A DNA stretch of 62,706 bases from Phenylobacterium aquaticum (GCA_947378305.1 CANCJJ010000014.1:1-62706), one strand, 5' to 3'; counted from the first letter of the stretch, positions 8,549 to 17,639 are shown. A program made the numbers and translations. Notes: generated by a model from the letters alone, not told the origin.

Positions 8549-9852
8549 GCGGCGGGCCGGGCGGCACCCGCTCCGGGTTTACGAACAGACGACGCGCCGC
8601 CTGACCCAGGCTTGCCGCCGACACGAATGGCCTGCCCCGCCTGAACCTTGTTGAGCCCATCTGCCACGAGCATGTCCCCGGGCTCAAGGCCGTCCTTGAC
8701 CTCGACGAATCCGTCCTGACGCACACCCGTAACGATGGGGCGCTGATCAGCGGTCATTTTCTGGCCCTGCTTGAGGGCGACAAAAACATAGGCTCCGTCG
8801 CCTTGCACCGCCACGGCGGTTTCCGGAACACTCAGGCCCTGGTGTTCACCTTGAGCCACGGCAATCCTGAGCATCATGCCGGGTTTGACCCGACGATCTG
8901 CGCCTGGAAATTCAGACCGGGCCGTCAGGGCGCGGGTTCGCTCATCGATCCGGGTATCCAGGTGGGTAATGCGCCCCCGAATGGTCAGGCCAGAATAGGC
9001 ATCTACCGAAGCCTCGATCTCCTGCCCCTCGTGGACACTCGCGATAAAGCGGTCGGGAATCTGGAAATCAACGCGCAGCACGCTGTCATCATCCAGGGTT
9101 ACAATCGCGGCGCCTGGGTTGACGACGGCCCCAGGGGCAATATCGGACAGCCCGACCACCCCGGCAAACGGGGCCCTGATGAGCCTGTCCCCAAGGCGCG
9201 CCTGGGCGGCATCCACATCAGCCTTTGCAGCGAGCCAAACCGCCTCATACTGCTCAACCGCCGCTTTGGAGGCGTAGCCCTGATCTGCCAAGGCTTTCCA
9301 TCGTTGATAGCCGCGCTCTGCGACGATGGCGCGGGCCTTGGCCTGCGCGAGCCCTGCATCCTGTTCCAGAGTCTTCAGCTCAACCAGGATCTGGTTTTTC
9401 GCGACGCGCTGGCCCGGGGTGAAGAGAACTCGACTCACCAACTGGGTCGTGGCCGCCGACAAGGTCACGGACTGACGAGCCTTAACGACCCCCAGCACGT
9501 CCAGGGAGTCCGTGAAAATCCGTGGGGATGCACTGACCAGCTTGACCTGGGAGACCATGCCGCGCCGACCATTGGCGCGGCCACCGCCCGCCCCGCTGCT
9601 CGCACTTCCCCCTTGACCCGCTGATGCTCCCGAGCCGGATCCGGCATCCCCAGCCTTGGGAAGCATCAATTTGACACCGCCTGCGACCACCATGATCAAC
9701 ATGATGCAAACCGCGCCGATCAGGAAAAAATGACGTCTAAGCAAGGTGCGGACAACTCCGTCGCCCCTTAAAATAGAGGCAGATGAATGGGTCAGCGGTC
9801 CAGGCCGAGGGACCCGTCGCGCTGGATATTCAGAACGTTGAAGACGAAGCAT
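8545..9852 (-). CDS. RND efflux periplasmic adaptor (membrane fusion protein)
   Basis: Partner of the pump just downstream. After a single membrane anchor (HFFLIGAVCIMLIMVVAGG) comes a Gly/Ser/Ala-rich linker, then the HlyD/MFP core: lipoyl-like half-motifs, the coiled-coil hairpin (ARAIVAERGYQRWKALAD), IRAPFAGVVGLSDIAPGAVV, and a beta-barrel/membrane-proximal end (GLEPGDMLVADGLNKVQAG). The frame stays open upstream to 9981, but those residues look non-coding. ATG 9852 is taken as start (435 aa), although a TTG at 9744 preceded by GACGGAG is equally possible. A TATAAA at 9985-9990 on this strand could be the -10 element. Confidence 0.85.
   Translation of the reverse strand: MLRLQRSEYPARRVPRPGPLTHSSASILRGDGVVRTLLRRHFFLIGAVCIMLIMVVAGGVKLMLPKAGDAGSGSGASAGQGGSASSGAGGGRANGRRGMVSQVKLVSASPRIFTDSLDVLGVVKARQSVTLSAATTQLVSRVLFTPGQRVAKNQILVELKTLEQDAGLAQAKARAIVAERGYQRWKALADQGYASKAAVEQYEAVWLAAKADVDAAQARLGDRLIRAPFAGVVGLSDIAPGAVVNPGAAIVTLDDDSVLRVDFQIPDRFIASVHEGQEIEASVDAYSGLTIRGRITHLDTRIDERTRALTARSEFPGADRRVKPGMMLRIAVAQGEHQGLSVPETAVAVQGDGAYVFVALKQGQKMTADQRPIVTGVRQDGFVEVKDGLEPGDMLVADGLNKVQAGQAIRVGGKPGSGGASSVRKPGAGAARPAA
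9559..9651 (-). repeat. Gly/Ser/Ala low-complexity linker within the RND adaptor gene
   Basis: About 30 codons immediately after the membrane anchor encode almost only Gly, Ala and Ser, with Arg and Asn at the end (GSGSGASAGQGGSASSGAG, then GGRANGRRG). It would act as an unstructured tether between the inner membrane and the MFP core. Confidence 0.7.
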
Positions 9853-10056
9853 CGATCCAGATCGACTCGAAGCCCCACCCTCACCTGAAGGCTTTAGGTG
9901 CAGCCCCGTGACGCGTCCAGTGCGCGAATACCCCCAGACGCCTTCAACCTCGAAAAGGTTAAAACCCCGCGCGGCCTGCACAGTTTATACGCGCGACGGC
10001 TTAAATTCCGGCGGCGATGCAGACCTAACGATCTCGTTGTCGGGATTTGCCTTCTC

Positions 10057-10827
10057 TCAGGCGTCGAAACCCGGGAGCGACCGGTTCAATTTCCGTAAAT
10101 TGCCCGGCCAGCCCAGCTTTCCCCCAATGCCTCGCCCGACCTGGCTAAGAACTTCAGCCTGCGCTGCCTCTGGCGCGAACAGCACATTTTCCCGACCCGC
10201 GGAGAGGGCCATGACCTGCTGCTTGCAGGCACGTTCCAGGAAGAACATGCCCGTCCAGCAATCCCCCGCCGTCTCGCCAACTGACAGAGTTCCATGATTT
10301 CTCAGCAACATCAGCGTCTTATTGCCAATATCTGCAACAAGCCTTTCCCGCTCATCCAGGTTCAGGGCAATGCCTTCATAGTCATGATAGGCAAGGTGGG
10401 GCAGGACGATCAGGGCATGCTGGGAAATCGGCAACAGTCCCTCTTTTTGAGCCGCGACGGCAACACCCTGGTCGGAATGAAGGTGCATGACAAACTTCGC
10501 ATCCTCCCGGGCCGCATGAATGGCCGAGTGTATCGTAAATCCCGCTGGATTGATGAAGTAAGGCGTTTCCTGAAGAATATTGCCGTCCAGATCGATCTTC
10601 ACCAGCGAGGACGCGGTGATCTCTTCGAACAGCATGCCGTAGGGATTGATCAGAAACTGATGCTCAGGGCCGGGAATCCGCGCTGAAATGTGGGTATAAA
10701 TCATGTCATCCCAGCCGTGCAGGGCGACCAGTCGATAGAGCGCGGCCAAATCCTCCCGCGCTTGCCACTCTTCTGCACTGACCTTGCCACGGAGCGAAAC
10801 GACACCCGCTGTCGAACCATCGGCCAT
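10057..10827 (-). CDS. Class II aldolase/adducin family protein
   Basis: A 256-aa member of the class II aldolase/adducin N-terminal family, which includes L-fuculose-phosphate aldolase-type enzymes. Zinc-ligand histidines are visible in MHLHSDQG and in LLRNHGTLSVG, and the phosphate/substrate region is INPYGMLFEEITASSLVKID. This long subgroup, with the N-terminal helix EEWQAREDLAALYRLV, is commonly annotated only to family level, and no sugar-pathway gene is adjacent. ATG 10827 follows AGGGAGGTCATC. A 62-bp gap separates it from mnmH, which lies upstream on the same strand. Confidence 0.88.
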   Translation of the reverse strand: MADGSTAGVVSLRGKVSAEEWQAREDLAALYRLVALHGWDDMIYTHISARIPGPEHQFLINPYGMLFEEITASSLVKIDLDGNILQETPYFINPAGFTIHSAIHAAREDAKFVMHLHSDQGVAVAAQKEGLLPISQHALIVLPHLAYHDYEGIALNLDERERLVADIGNKTLMLLRNHGTLSVGETAGDCWTGMFFLERACKQQVMALSAGRENVLFAPEAAQAEVLSQVGRGIGGKLGWPGNLRKLNRSLPGFDA

Positions 10828-10889
10828 GATGACCTCCCTAAGTCTTTGTTCAATCCACAGTCTGATCCTAAGGTCTGCCTCTGATGGCC

Positions 10890-11969
10890 TCAGGTCAAGA
10901 GTTTGCCAACGTCCACCGGGTCCATAATCCGACGGATCTGATGGCTGGCCGCGAGCAAGTCACCCTGTGACATGTCAGTGAGTTCAACCAGACCCAGGTG
11001 GGGACGCTCATCCTTGCGGCTGGATCGCTCATAGGCCGGGTCGTAATGGTGCTCCATCAAGGCCGCTGCCAAGACTTCAAATTCGCCTGAATCCGCAAGG
11101 TCCCGCCAGTTATCGAGCCGCTTCTGTCCGGGATAGACAGGCAAACGGCTGAAGGCATTGTCCAGGCTGGGGCGGTCCCGGATGACATCTTCATAGGCTT
11201 TTACCAGATATCCGGCCCGGGCTTCGATCGAGGCATGAACCTCGATACGCGGGGCCGCCTGCATGGCCCGCCAGACCAGGGGCGGCGTCATCCGCTCACC
11301 AATTCGGCTGGACTCAGCCTCGACCAGGATTGGCCGGGTGACATCCAGCTTCTCAAGGGCCGCGAGTAGCCTGCTCTCAAATAGTTTCTGGCTGGGCTGG
11401 GGACGATCTGATCGTCCCCCAAAGAGCGATCCGCGATGACCCGCCAGACCTTCCAGGTCCAGGACCTGAACCCCCTGACCGCCAAGAATATGCAACAACT
11501 CCGTCTTGGCCGTGCCTGTATGGCCATCCAGGAGGACAAAATTGAGGCTTGCGGGATCATCATAGAGGCGGGCCGTTACGCGTCGGCGATAGGTCTTGTA
11601 TCCCCCCTCCAGTAGGCTCACGGGCCACCCGACCTGGGACAGAATGGTCGCCATGGCATTGGATCGCTGGCCGCCCCGCCAGCAATAGATCAAGGGCTTG
11701 AAACTGGCGGGCCGATCCGCAAGCGCGTTTTCGAGATGACGGGCGATATTGCGAGCAACATGGGCGGCACCAATCCTGCGCGCCAGAAATCGTGAGGTTT
11801 GGACATAGATGGTTCCGACTTCCGCCCGCTCTGCGTCATCAAGTACAGGGAGGTTTTCTGCCCCCGGGATATGATCTTCGCTGAATTCACCCGGACTGCG
11901 GACATCAATAATGGCGTCATACCCAGCCAGGGCGGCGGCATCGACGGCCGAAGTCGTTTGAGGTCCCAT
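10890..11969 (-). CDS. mnmH: tRNA 2-selenouridine synthase
   Basis: MnmH (SelU/YbbB) replaces the sulfur of (m)nm5s2U34 in the wobble position of certain tRNAs with selenium, using selenophosphate. The N-terminal rhodanese domain has the catalytic cysteine in IYCWRGGQRSNAM (near residue 93). The C-terminal half is a P-loop domain with GHTGTAKTELL as Walker A. The 359-aa length is normal. It is divergent from selD, the selenophosphate producer, a functionally coherent pair. The SD is AGGA, 7 bases before ATG 11969, and it lies inside one arm of a perfect inverted repeat (11978-12002), which suggests translational or operator control. Confidence 0.96.
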   Translation of the reverse strand: MGPQTTSAVDAAALAGYDAIIDVRSPGEFSEDHIPGAENLPVLDDAERAEVGTIYVQTSRFLARRIGAAHVARNIARHLENALADRPASFKPLIYCWRGGQRSNAMATILSQVGWPVSLLEGGYKTYRRRVTARLYDDPASLNFVLLDGHTGTAKTELLHILGGQGVQVLDLEGLAGHRGSLFGGRSDRPQPSQKLFESRLLAALEKLDVTRPILVEAESSRIGERMTPPLVWRAMQAAPRIEVHASIEARAGYLVKAYEDVIRDRPSLDNAFSRLPVYPGQKRLDNWRDLADSGEFEVLAAALMEHHYDPAYERSSRKDERPHLGLVELTDMSQGDLLAASHQIRRIMDPVDVGKLLT

Positions 11970-11977
11970 GAGAAAAT

Positions 11978-12002
11978 CCTAGCACCCAAACCGCGTGCTA
12001 GG
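11978..12002. promoter_or_regulatory. Perfect 8-bp inverted repeat over the mnmH ribosome-binding site
   Basis: CCTAGCAC (11978-11985), a 9-base spacer, then GTGCTAGG (11995-12002). In the mnmH transcript the second arm reads GTGCTAGG followed by ATTTTCTC and the start codon, so the arm contains the AGGA Shine-Dalgarno. The hairpin could hide the ribosome-binding site, or the DNA palindrome could be an operator shared with selD, whose ATG lies 51 bases to the right. What is seen is the repeat; its role is inferred. Confidence 0.6.
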
Positions 12003-12053
12003 CGAGCCACTCCGGGACAGGCTATGAACCAAAGCCCATTGAAGGACCCGACA

Positions 12054-13100
12054 ATGACAAATTCCGTTCGGCTGACATCCCTGGCTCACGGCGGCGGCTG
12101 CGGGTGCAAGATTGCGCCAGCCGTCCTGCAAGACATTCTGGCGAAAATTCCCGCCGCAGCAGGATTTCCAAACCTGCTCGTGGGCACGGAGACCTCGGAC
12201 GATGCAGCGGTCTGGCGGCTGAATGACACCCAGGCTCTCGTCGCGACCACCGACTTTTTTATGCCGGTCGTTGATGATCCCTTCGACTTCGGCCGGATCG
12301 CCGCGACCAATGCCCTGTCGGACATCTATGCCATGGGCGGAACGCCGATCCTGGCGCTGGCGATCGTGGGCATGCCCATTGATAAACTCTCGCCAGATAC
12401 GATCGGGGCGATCCTGGCCGGTGGCGCATCGGTTTGCGCAACTGCCGGAATCCCCATTGCGGGGGGCCATTCCATTGATAGCGTTGAGCCCATCTATGGT
12501 CTGGTTGCCCTGGGTCTGGTCCACCCGGACCGGGTTCTGACCAATCGGGGTGGCAAGCCGGGTGATGTCCTCATCCTCACCAAGGGGCTGGGCGTCGGCG
12601 TCCTCAGCGCAGCCTTCAAGCAGGAAAAACTCGGTTCGGCGGGATATGAGGCCCTGATAACCTCGACCACCCAGCTTAATATCCTGGGCCGTGACCTGGC
12701 CAGCCATGAGGGCCTGCATGCCATGACGGACGTCACCGGCTTTGGCCTCCTGGGTCATGCCCTTGAAATGGCCAGGGGTGCCGATCTCACGGCGGAGATC
12801 TGGGCCCATGCCCCCCACCTGCTTCCTGAGGTGGAGGCCCTTGCACGCGGGGGCATCCGCACGGGAGCCTCGGTTCGAAACTGGGCCAGCTACGGCAAGG
12901 CCATCAAGGGCATCGAAGACCTGCCTGAATGGACACGGGACCTGCTGTGCGATCCCCAGACCAGTGGCGGCCTCCTCCTGGCGGTAGATCCCTCGGTTGC
13001 GGACGAGATCTGTCACCAGGCCAAGTCCGCAGGCTTCGAATTCACGGTGCAGGTCGGACGGCTCTTGCCGGGGCCGGCAGTGGTGCGCGTTGTGACATAG
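12054..13100 (+). CDS. selD: Selenide, water dikinase (selenophosphate synthetase)
   Basis: Makes selenophosphate from selenide and ATP, the donor used by MnmH. The N-terminal HGGGCGCK (residues 12-19) has cysteines at the catalytic position, so this is the cysteine form, not a selenoprotein. LVATTDFFMPVVDDPFDFGRIAATNALSDIYAMGG is the conserved AIRS-family ATP/metal region, read here in two blocks, and TDVTGFGLLGHALEM lies in the C-terminal domain. ATG 12054 is chosen because AAGGA lies 8 bases upstream and the protein then aligns with E. coli SelD; an in-frame ATG at 12024 is less likely. 348 aa. No selA, selB or selC is seen in the window. Confidence 0.96.
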   Translation: MTNSVRLTSLAHGGGCGCKIAPAVLQDILAKIPAAAGFPNLLVGTETSDDAAVWRLNDTQALVATTDFFMPVVDDPFDFGRIAATNALSDIYAMGGTPILALAIVGMPIDKLSPDTIGAILAGGASVCATAGIPIAGGHSIDSVEPIYGLVALGLVHPDRVLTNRGGKPGDVLILTKGLGVGVLSAAFKQEKLGSAGYEALITSTTQLNILGRDLASHEGLHAMTDVTGFGLLGHALEMARGADLTAEIWAHAPHLLPEVEALARGGIRTGASVRNWASYGKAIKGIEDLPEWTRDLLCDPQTSGGLLLAVDPSVADEICHQAKSAGFEFTVQVGRLLPGPAVVRVVT

Positions 13101-13111
13101 AGTTTTTCCGC

Positions 13112-14611
13112 CTAGTCCCCCGAGCGCACGCGCGCAACGGAGTCGAGCCAACGGGCATAGGCGGCCTCCCGGGCATGAACAGCCATTGCCGGACGGTCTG
13201 TTCCGGTCGAGGGGCGAAGTGCTGCGGCTTCCTCCGGGTCCTTGAATACCCCTGCACCTAGGCCCGCAAACAGCGCAGCCCCCAAGGCTGTCGTCTCCTG
13301 GTAGCTGGCCCGCGCGACGACCCGTCCGGTCAGGTCCGCGAGACGCTGACCGAACCATTCCGATTGCGACATGCCGCCATCGATCCTGAGCTCCACCCCT
13401 TCGCCGAAGGCCTCAGGCGCATCCGCGGCCATGGCTTCAATCAAATCCCGGGTCTGCAGGGCACAGGCATCGAAGGCCGCCTGGGCGATTTCGGCGAGGC
13501 CGGTGTCGCGCGTCATGCCAAAAAGCGCCCCTCGCGCATCGGGATCCCACCAAGGCGCACCAAGTCCGGTGAAGGCGGGAACCATAATCACGCCATGGTC
13601 GGGACGCGCCGTACGCGCCAGCGCCTCGACACCTGCGCCGCCCCCAGACACGCCCAGGCCCTCATTGACCCACTGAAGGGCCGCACCCGCCATGAAGATG
13701 GATCCCTCAAGAGCATAGGTGGCTTGACCGCCCAAGCGCGCGGCAACGGTCGTCAGCAGGCGGGCCCGGGAAACGGGTGCGATACGTCCCGTATTGAGCA
13801 GCATGAAACAGCCTGTGCCAAAGGTCGCCTTCATCTCCCCTGGATGGATGCAGCCCTGCCCCATGAGGGCCGCCTGCTGATCTCCCGCCACACCCCTTAT
13901 CGGAATTGGGTGACCAAACAGGCCGGCCTCGGTCTCCCCATAGTCAGCGGCACAGTCCAGAACTGTGGGCAATAGGCTCCCAGGCACCTTGAAGAGGTCC
14001 AGCATGTCATCGGACCAGACCTGTTTGCGAATATCGAAGAGCAGGGTTCGTGAGGCATTGGTGGCGTCCGTCGCATGGATGCGCCCCCGGGTCAGATTCC
14101 AGATGAGCCAGGTATCCATGGTTCCGGCCAGAAGGCGGCCGGAGGCGGCAGCTTCACGGGCTCCCGCGACCCGATCGAGTATCCAGGCAATCTTGGTCGC
14201 TGAAAAATACGGATCAAGCAGGAGGCCCGTAACCTCTGTCACCTTCTGCTCGTGACCGGCGAGACGAAGGGCATCGCAAACCTCCGTTGTTCGGCGATCT
14301 TGCCAAACGATCGCACGGTGTATGGGTTTGCCCGTAAAACGATCCCAGACAACGACCGTTTCTCGCTGGTTTGTAATCCCCAGAGCCGTGATATTAGCTG
14401 ACAGAATACCTGTTTTTTCAATTACTTCATGAATAACTTCAACCGATGATTGAAAAATTTCGAGGGCGTCATGCTCCACCCATCCATCGGCAGGATAATG
14501 CTGGTGAATGGGGCGGCCGGCCTCCCCTAAGGGTTTGCCAGTACCGTCAAACAGGATTGCGCGGGTCGAGGTCGTACCCTGATCAAGGGCCAGCAGTACC
14601 GGTGCATTCAT
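13112..14611 (-). CDS. glpK: Glycerol kinase
   Basis: Phosphorylates glycerol to sn-glycerol 3-phosphate. The 499-aa FGGY-family protein shows ALDQGTTSTRAILFD at the N-terminus, GITNQRETVVVWDRFTGKPIHRAIVWQDRR near residue 85 (two adjacent blocks), GVAGDQQAALMGQ with the catalytic-base Asp, and the C-terminal DGGMSQSEWF. It converges on selD with an 11-bp gap. No glpF or glpD is adjacent. The 5' end of the gene, around 14380-14460, is noticeably richer in A and T than the rest, continuing a patch seen in the divergent DUF2336 gene. Confidence 0.96.
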   Translation of the reverse strand: MNAPVLLALDQGTTSTRAILFDGTGKPLGEAGRPIHQHYPADGWVEHDALEIFQSSVEVIHEVIEKTGILSANITALGITNQRETVVVWDRFTGKPIHRAIVWQDRRTTEVCDALRLAGHEQKVTEVTGLLLDPYFSATKIAWILDRVAGAREAAASGRLLAGTMDTWLIWNLTRGRIHATDATNASRTLLFDIRKQVWSDDMLDLFKVPGSLLPTVLDCAADYGETEAGLFGHPIPIRGVAGDQQAALMGQGCIHPGEMKATFGTGCFMLLNTGRIAPVSRARLLTTVAARLGGQATYALEGSIFMAGAALQWVNEGLGVSGGGAGVEALARTARPDHGVIMVPAFTGLGAPWWDPDARGALFGMTRDTGLAEIAQAAFDACALQTRDLIEAMAADAPEAFGEGVELRIDGGMSQSEWFGQRLADLTGRVVARASYQETTALGAALFAGLGAGVFKDPEEAAALRPSTGTDRPAMAVHAREAAYARWLDSVARVRSGD

Positions 14612-14713
14612 GACAATCTCAATTTTTCAATTGATGGTGAAAATAAGGCTAGATTTATTTTCAGTTTCGCGGAAACTGCCAGCCTAGTGAAGTGTGGAGT
14701 TGAGGTAATCAGA

Positions 14714-15880
14714 ATGGCTGGTCGCACAGGTTCGGTGGACAGGAAGTCATCTCAATCGACATCAAGTCTAGATAAAATTCAAAGCCTGGCCCGAAGTCAG
14801 TCCCCCGAGGACAAGACCAACCTGATGGCGGCCATTGTGGAACTGGGCAATGGGCGCGGGGATGAAGCCATGCAACCCGCCGTTCAGGTCCTGCTTGCAA
14901 CGGTTATGTCCAACCTCATTTCTGAAGCCGAACATGAAACCCGGATCGAAATGGTCCGTAAGTTTCTACCGGCCGCCTGGGTTCCACCTCGTTTGATCGG
15001 TCTGCTCTCCATTGGCGAAATCGATATTGCGCGACTGGTCATTGCAAACAGTCCCGTCCTGCAGGATTCGAGTCTGATCGATCTGCTGTCTCATGGGTCC
15101 GTTCAACACCAGATCGCTGTCGCAGACAGAAACAATATCAGTGAAATCGTGGTCGATAAAATTGTCGAAGCCAGCAATCCCGATGTCCTCGTGTCGCTTC
15201 TCAACAATAATACTGCTAATATAAAAGAAGAAAAATTCGTCGAGCTTGTAAATAAATCGAGGACAATTTCAGAAATAAGATATCCGCTTGCCAACCACGA
15301 TCTCCTCAATGAGGATTTGAGCAAGTTTCTTTACAATTGGGTGAACCAGAAAATTCGATTTAATCTGATAAAAAGGTTTAATCTTGACGTCTATGAAATG
15401 AATGAGGCACTGAAAGATTACAGTAGCCAAGACTCAGGCGCTGGTGCACCCGGACATGCTTCACAGACATTGACGCCTGGACCCCGTGAGGAAGAACAGG
15501 CCCTTCGGGTTAGGCAGCTGATTGCGAAACTGGACAGGTCCGGGCAACTCACCCCGGCGAACCTTCTCCGGGCCCTGCAAGAAGGGAAGATTTTGCTCTT
15601 CACTTCAATTCTCTCTGGATTGGGCCGCTTCAGTCCTGAAGATCTGAAGTTTGCGATGAATGCCAAGTCTCCGGACCTGCTAGCCTTGGCATGCGCAGCC
15701 GTCGGCGCTGAAAAAGACTCCCTCCCTTTGATGATCGATATGGTCCGAAGCCTGAATGAAGGTTCCCCGCGGGGGGGCGGAATTACTTCCAGCCTGTTGA
15801 CCATGGCCACGGGCGACGTTGGACGCAGATTTGCGGCATCGGAATTTAACAAGTCAGTGAAGCGCGCCCATTCCAACTAG
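14714..15880 (+). CDS. DUF2336 domain-containing protein
   Basis: A 388-aa protein that I place in the alphaproteobacterial DUF2336 family. It is almost all alpha-helical, with HEAT-like helices such as LIGLLSIGEIDIARLVIA and DLLSHGSVQHQIAVADR, and ends in a basic tail. No signal peptide, membrane segment or catalytic motif is visible. A linker near residues 235-260 (SSQDSGAGAPGHASQTLTPG) separates two helical halves. Start ATG 14714 follows TTGAGG at a good distance. The central 15180-15420 stretch is clearly AT-rich and uses AAT, AAA and ATA codons that the neighbours avoid. A strong terminator follows. The function is unknown. Confidence 0.75.
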   Translation: MAGRTGSVDRKSSQSTSSLDKIQSLARSQSPEDKTNLMAAIVELGNGRGDEAMQPAVQVLLATVMSNLISEAEHETRIEMVRKFLPAAWVPPRLIGLLSIGEIDIARLVIANSPVLQDSSLIDLLSHGSVQHQIAVADRNNISEIVVDKIVEASNPDVLVSLLNNNTANIKEEKFVELVNKSRTISEIRYPLANHDLLNEDLSKFLYNWVNQKIRFNLIKRFNLDVYEMNEALKDYSSQDSGAGAPGHASQTLTPGPREEEQALRVRQLIAKLDRSGQLTPANLLRALQEGKILLFTSILSGLGRFSPEDLKFAMNAKSPDLLALACAAVGAEKDSLPLMIDMVRSLNEGSPRGGGITSSLLTMATGDVGRRFAASEFNKSVKRAHSN

Positions 15881-15924
15881 GTTTGACAAGTTCCTCATTC
15901 CCCGTCTTTTGATGTCGCCCATGC

Positions 15925-15948
15925 GCCGGAGCACGCTCCGGCATTTTT
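15925..15948 (+). terminator. Rho-independent terminator after the DUF2336 gene
   Basis: GCCGGAG (15925-15931), loop CACG, CTCCGGC (15936-15942), then A and five T (15944-15948). The perfect 7-bp GC-rich stem with tetraloop and T-run lies 45 bases beyond the stop codon. Confidence 0.85.
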
Positions 15949-16015
15949 AGGTTAGAGCCTTTTTGTCCCTTTATTCGGTTCCGTCTAAAGGGAAGCGGCT
16001 CCAGAGGGCGGTATC

Positions 16016-16777
16016 ATGTCCAAGCTATCATTTCTTGCGAGTGACCGACCTGAGGCGATGGAGGCGCGGGACCGGCTGATCGCAATCTATGGAAATGTGT
16101 CGAAAGACGCCGCCGATGTCGTAATCGCCCTCGGGGGTGACGGCTTTATGCTCGAGGTCCTTCACGATCCCATCGCCGCCAGGGTTCCGATTTATGGCAT
16201 GAACCGCGGCTCGGTGGGGTTCTTGATGAATGAGTTCTCTGAAACCGGCCTGCTTGAACGAATTGCTGAAGCTGAACGGGCAAAGATTCATCCCCTGAAG
16301 ATGATCGCGGTTGATACCCATGGCGGCCGATTCGAGGCCATGGCCCTCAATGAGGTCTCCCTCCTGCGGCAGACGCGGCAGACGGCAAAGCTGAAAATCT
16401 CCATCGACGGAAAAGTTCGGCTCACGGAGTTGTCCTGTGATGGAGCCTTGGTTGCCACACCCGCGGGCTCAACCGCCTACAACCTGTCGGCGCATGGTCC
16501 GATTATTCCCCTGGATGCAAGGGTCCTTGCCCTGACCCCCATTAGTGCCTTTCGCCCTCGTCGCTGGCGGGGTGCGCTTCTTGCGCACACGGCGAGGGTC
16601 TCCTTTGAAATTCTCGAAGCGGACAAGCGCCCGGTCAGCGCGGTGGCGGACAATTTCGAAGTGCGCAATGTCTCCGAAGTCCATGTCGCGGAGGATCGCG
16701 AAACCTCCATGACCATGCTGTTTGATGCCGGACGAAGCCTTGAAGAGCGCGTCCTCGCAGAACAGTTCTCGGTCTAG
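16016..16777 (+). CDS. nadK: NAD kinase
   Basis: Phosphorylates NAD to NADP in the cytoplasm. The 253-aa protein has the nucleotide-binding GGDG motif ([12 protein letters not shown], near residue 43), the conserved [20 protein letters not shown] with the NE pair, and the second glycine-rich loop [19 protein letters not shown] near residue 155. Length and motif order match the short alphaproteobacterial NadK form. ATG 16016 is preceded by GAGGGCGG. The stop is 24 bp from the convergent Nudix gene. Confidence 0.94.
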   Translation: MSKLSFLASDRPEAMEARDRLIAIYGNVSKDAADVVIALGGDGFMLEVLHDPIAARVPIYGMNRGSVGFLMNEFSETGLLERIAEAERAKIHPLKMIAVDTHGGRFEAMALNEVSLLRQTRQTAKLKISIDGKVRLTELSCDGALVATPAGSTAYNLSAHGPIIPLDARVLALTPISAFRPRRWRGALLAHTARVSFEILEADKRPVSAVADNFEVRNVSEVHVAEDRETSMTMLFDAGRSLEERVLAEQFSV

Positions 16778-16801
16778 TTCGAAAAATCGTAGGGACTGGG
16801 G

Positions 16802-17587
16802 TCACATGACCCGGTCCAGCGGCTCCTCAACCACGCCGTAACCAGCATCCGGAGGGAGGGTCAGAACCTGTCCGCCTGGCCGGGTTTCAACCTTCGGAAG
16901 CACAGTCACCAGGGGGCGGGCCAGGGCGCGTGAGATGCAATCCTCGGCACTGCGTGCCTCAGCCAGAAGCTGGACATTCATTCGGGTCGGGAAAATGACC
17001 TTCCTCTGCCCTGCGTCCGCAAGCCTCAACACCTCATTGGGGGCGATCCATTCCGCGTCCACAGTCTCGCGACCGTCACAGGCGGCCAACTGGTCCTCTG
17101 GGGCCCGGGCCGCATAAAACCAGGTGTCGAAGCGTTTGGGTGTCAGGGGCGGCGTGATCCAGCGGGCAAAGACGGTCAGGGCCTTTAAGTCGATCTGGGC
17201 ATCAAGGTCCCGGACGACACTCAAGAAGGAGACCTCCCCGGTATCAACCGCCTTCCGAAGTTCAAGGGGCGCAACCTGGTTGCCCATCCCGCTCCCGTCA
17301 CGCCGACGGGCCAGAAGGATGCCGGCCTCTTCGAAGACCTCCCGTATGGCCGCGATCCTCAGGGACCTCTGGACGGCATCGAAGTCGCTGAACCCGACAG
17401 CATTTTCCGACCAGTCCGGGTGATGATCCCCTTCATGGCTCTTGCCGCCCGGGAAGACCAGGGCCCCGGAGGCAAAGTCGATCTGATGATGGCGCTTGAC
17501 CATCAAGACCTCAAATTCGGGCGTGTCTCGCAGGATCAGTATGGTGGCTGCGGGCTTGATGGCACTATCTGGGGCAATCTCGTTCAT
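16802..17587 (-). CDS. Nudix hydrolase (CoA-diphosphatase/NUDT19-like)
   Basis: A 261-aa Nudix enzyme expected to cleave a nucleoside diphosphate derivative. The box is split: FPGGK at the start and IREVFEEAGILL after an insert of about 40 residues. Further on is TPKRFDTWFYAARAP, a motif shared with the second Nudix protein of this window (32016-32729) and with the NUDT19/RP2p group that acts on CoA-type substrates. The substrate is inferred only. Start ATG 17587 is chosen because residues upstream of it (to 17704) look non-coding and would overlap the next gene. Confidence 0.86.
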   Translation of the reverse strand: MNEIAPDSAIKPAATILILRDTPEFEVLMVKRHHQIDFASGALVFPGGKSHEGDHHPDWSENAVGFSDFDAVQRSLRIAAIREVFEEAGILLARRRDGSGMGNQVAPLELRKAVDTGEVSFLSVVRDLDAQIDLKALTVFARWITPPLTPKRFDTWFYAARAPEDQLAACDGRETVDAEWIAPNEVLRLADAGQRKVIFPTRMNVQLLAEARSAEDCISRALARPLVTVLPKVETRPGGQVLTLPPDAGYGVVEEPLDRVM

Positions 17588-17639
17588 AGCAGCAGATTGA
17601 GAGCCTCGGGCGCACATGGCAAGCCCCTGTTGCCCCGGC

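Noticed and set aside
12054..12110. Possible selenocysteine in SelD.
   Set aside because: The catalytic position is encoded as Cys (HGGGCGCK) with no in-frame TGA, so a SECIS element is not needed.
14662..14678. CAGTTTC-GCG-GAAACTG palindrome between glpK and the DUF2336 gene.
   Set aside because: A 3-base loop, no T-run and no nearby promoter element; could be chance in this AT-richer stretch, so no function is claimed.
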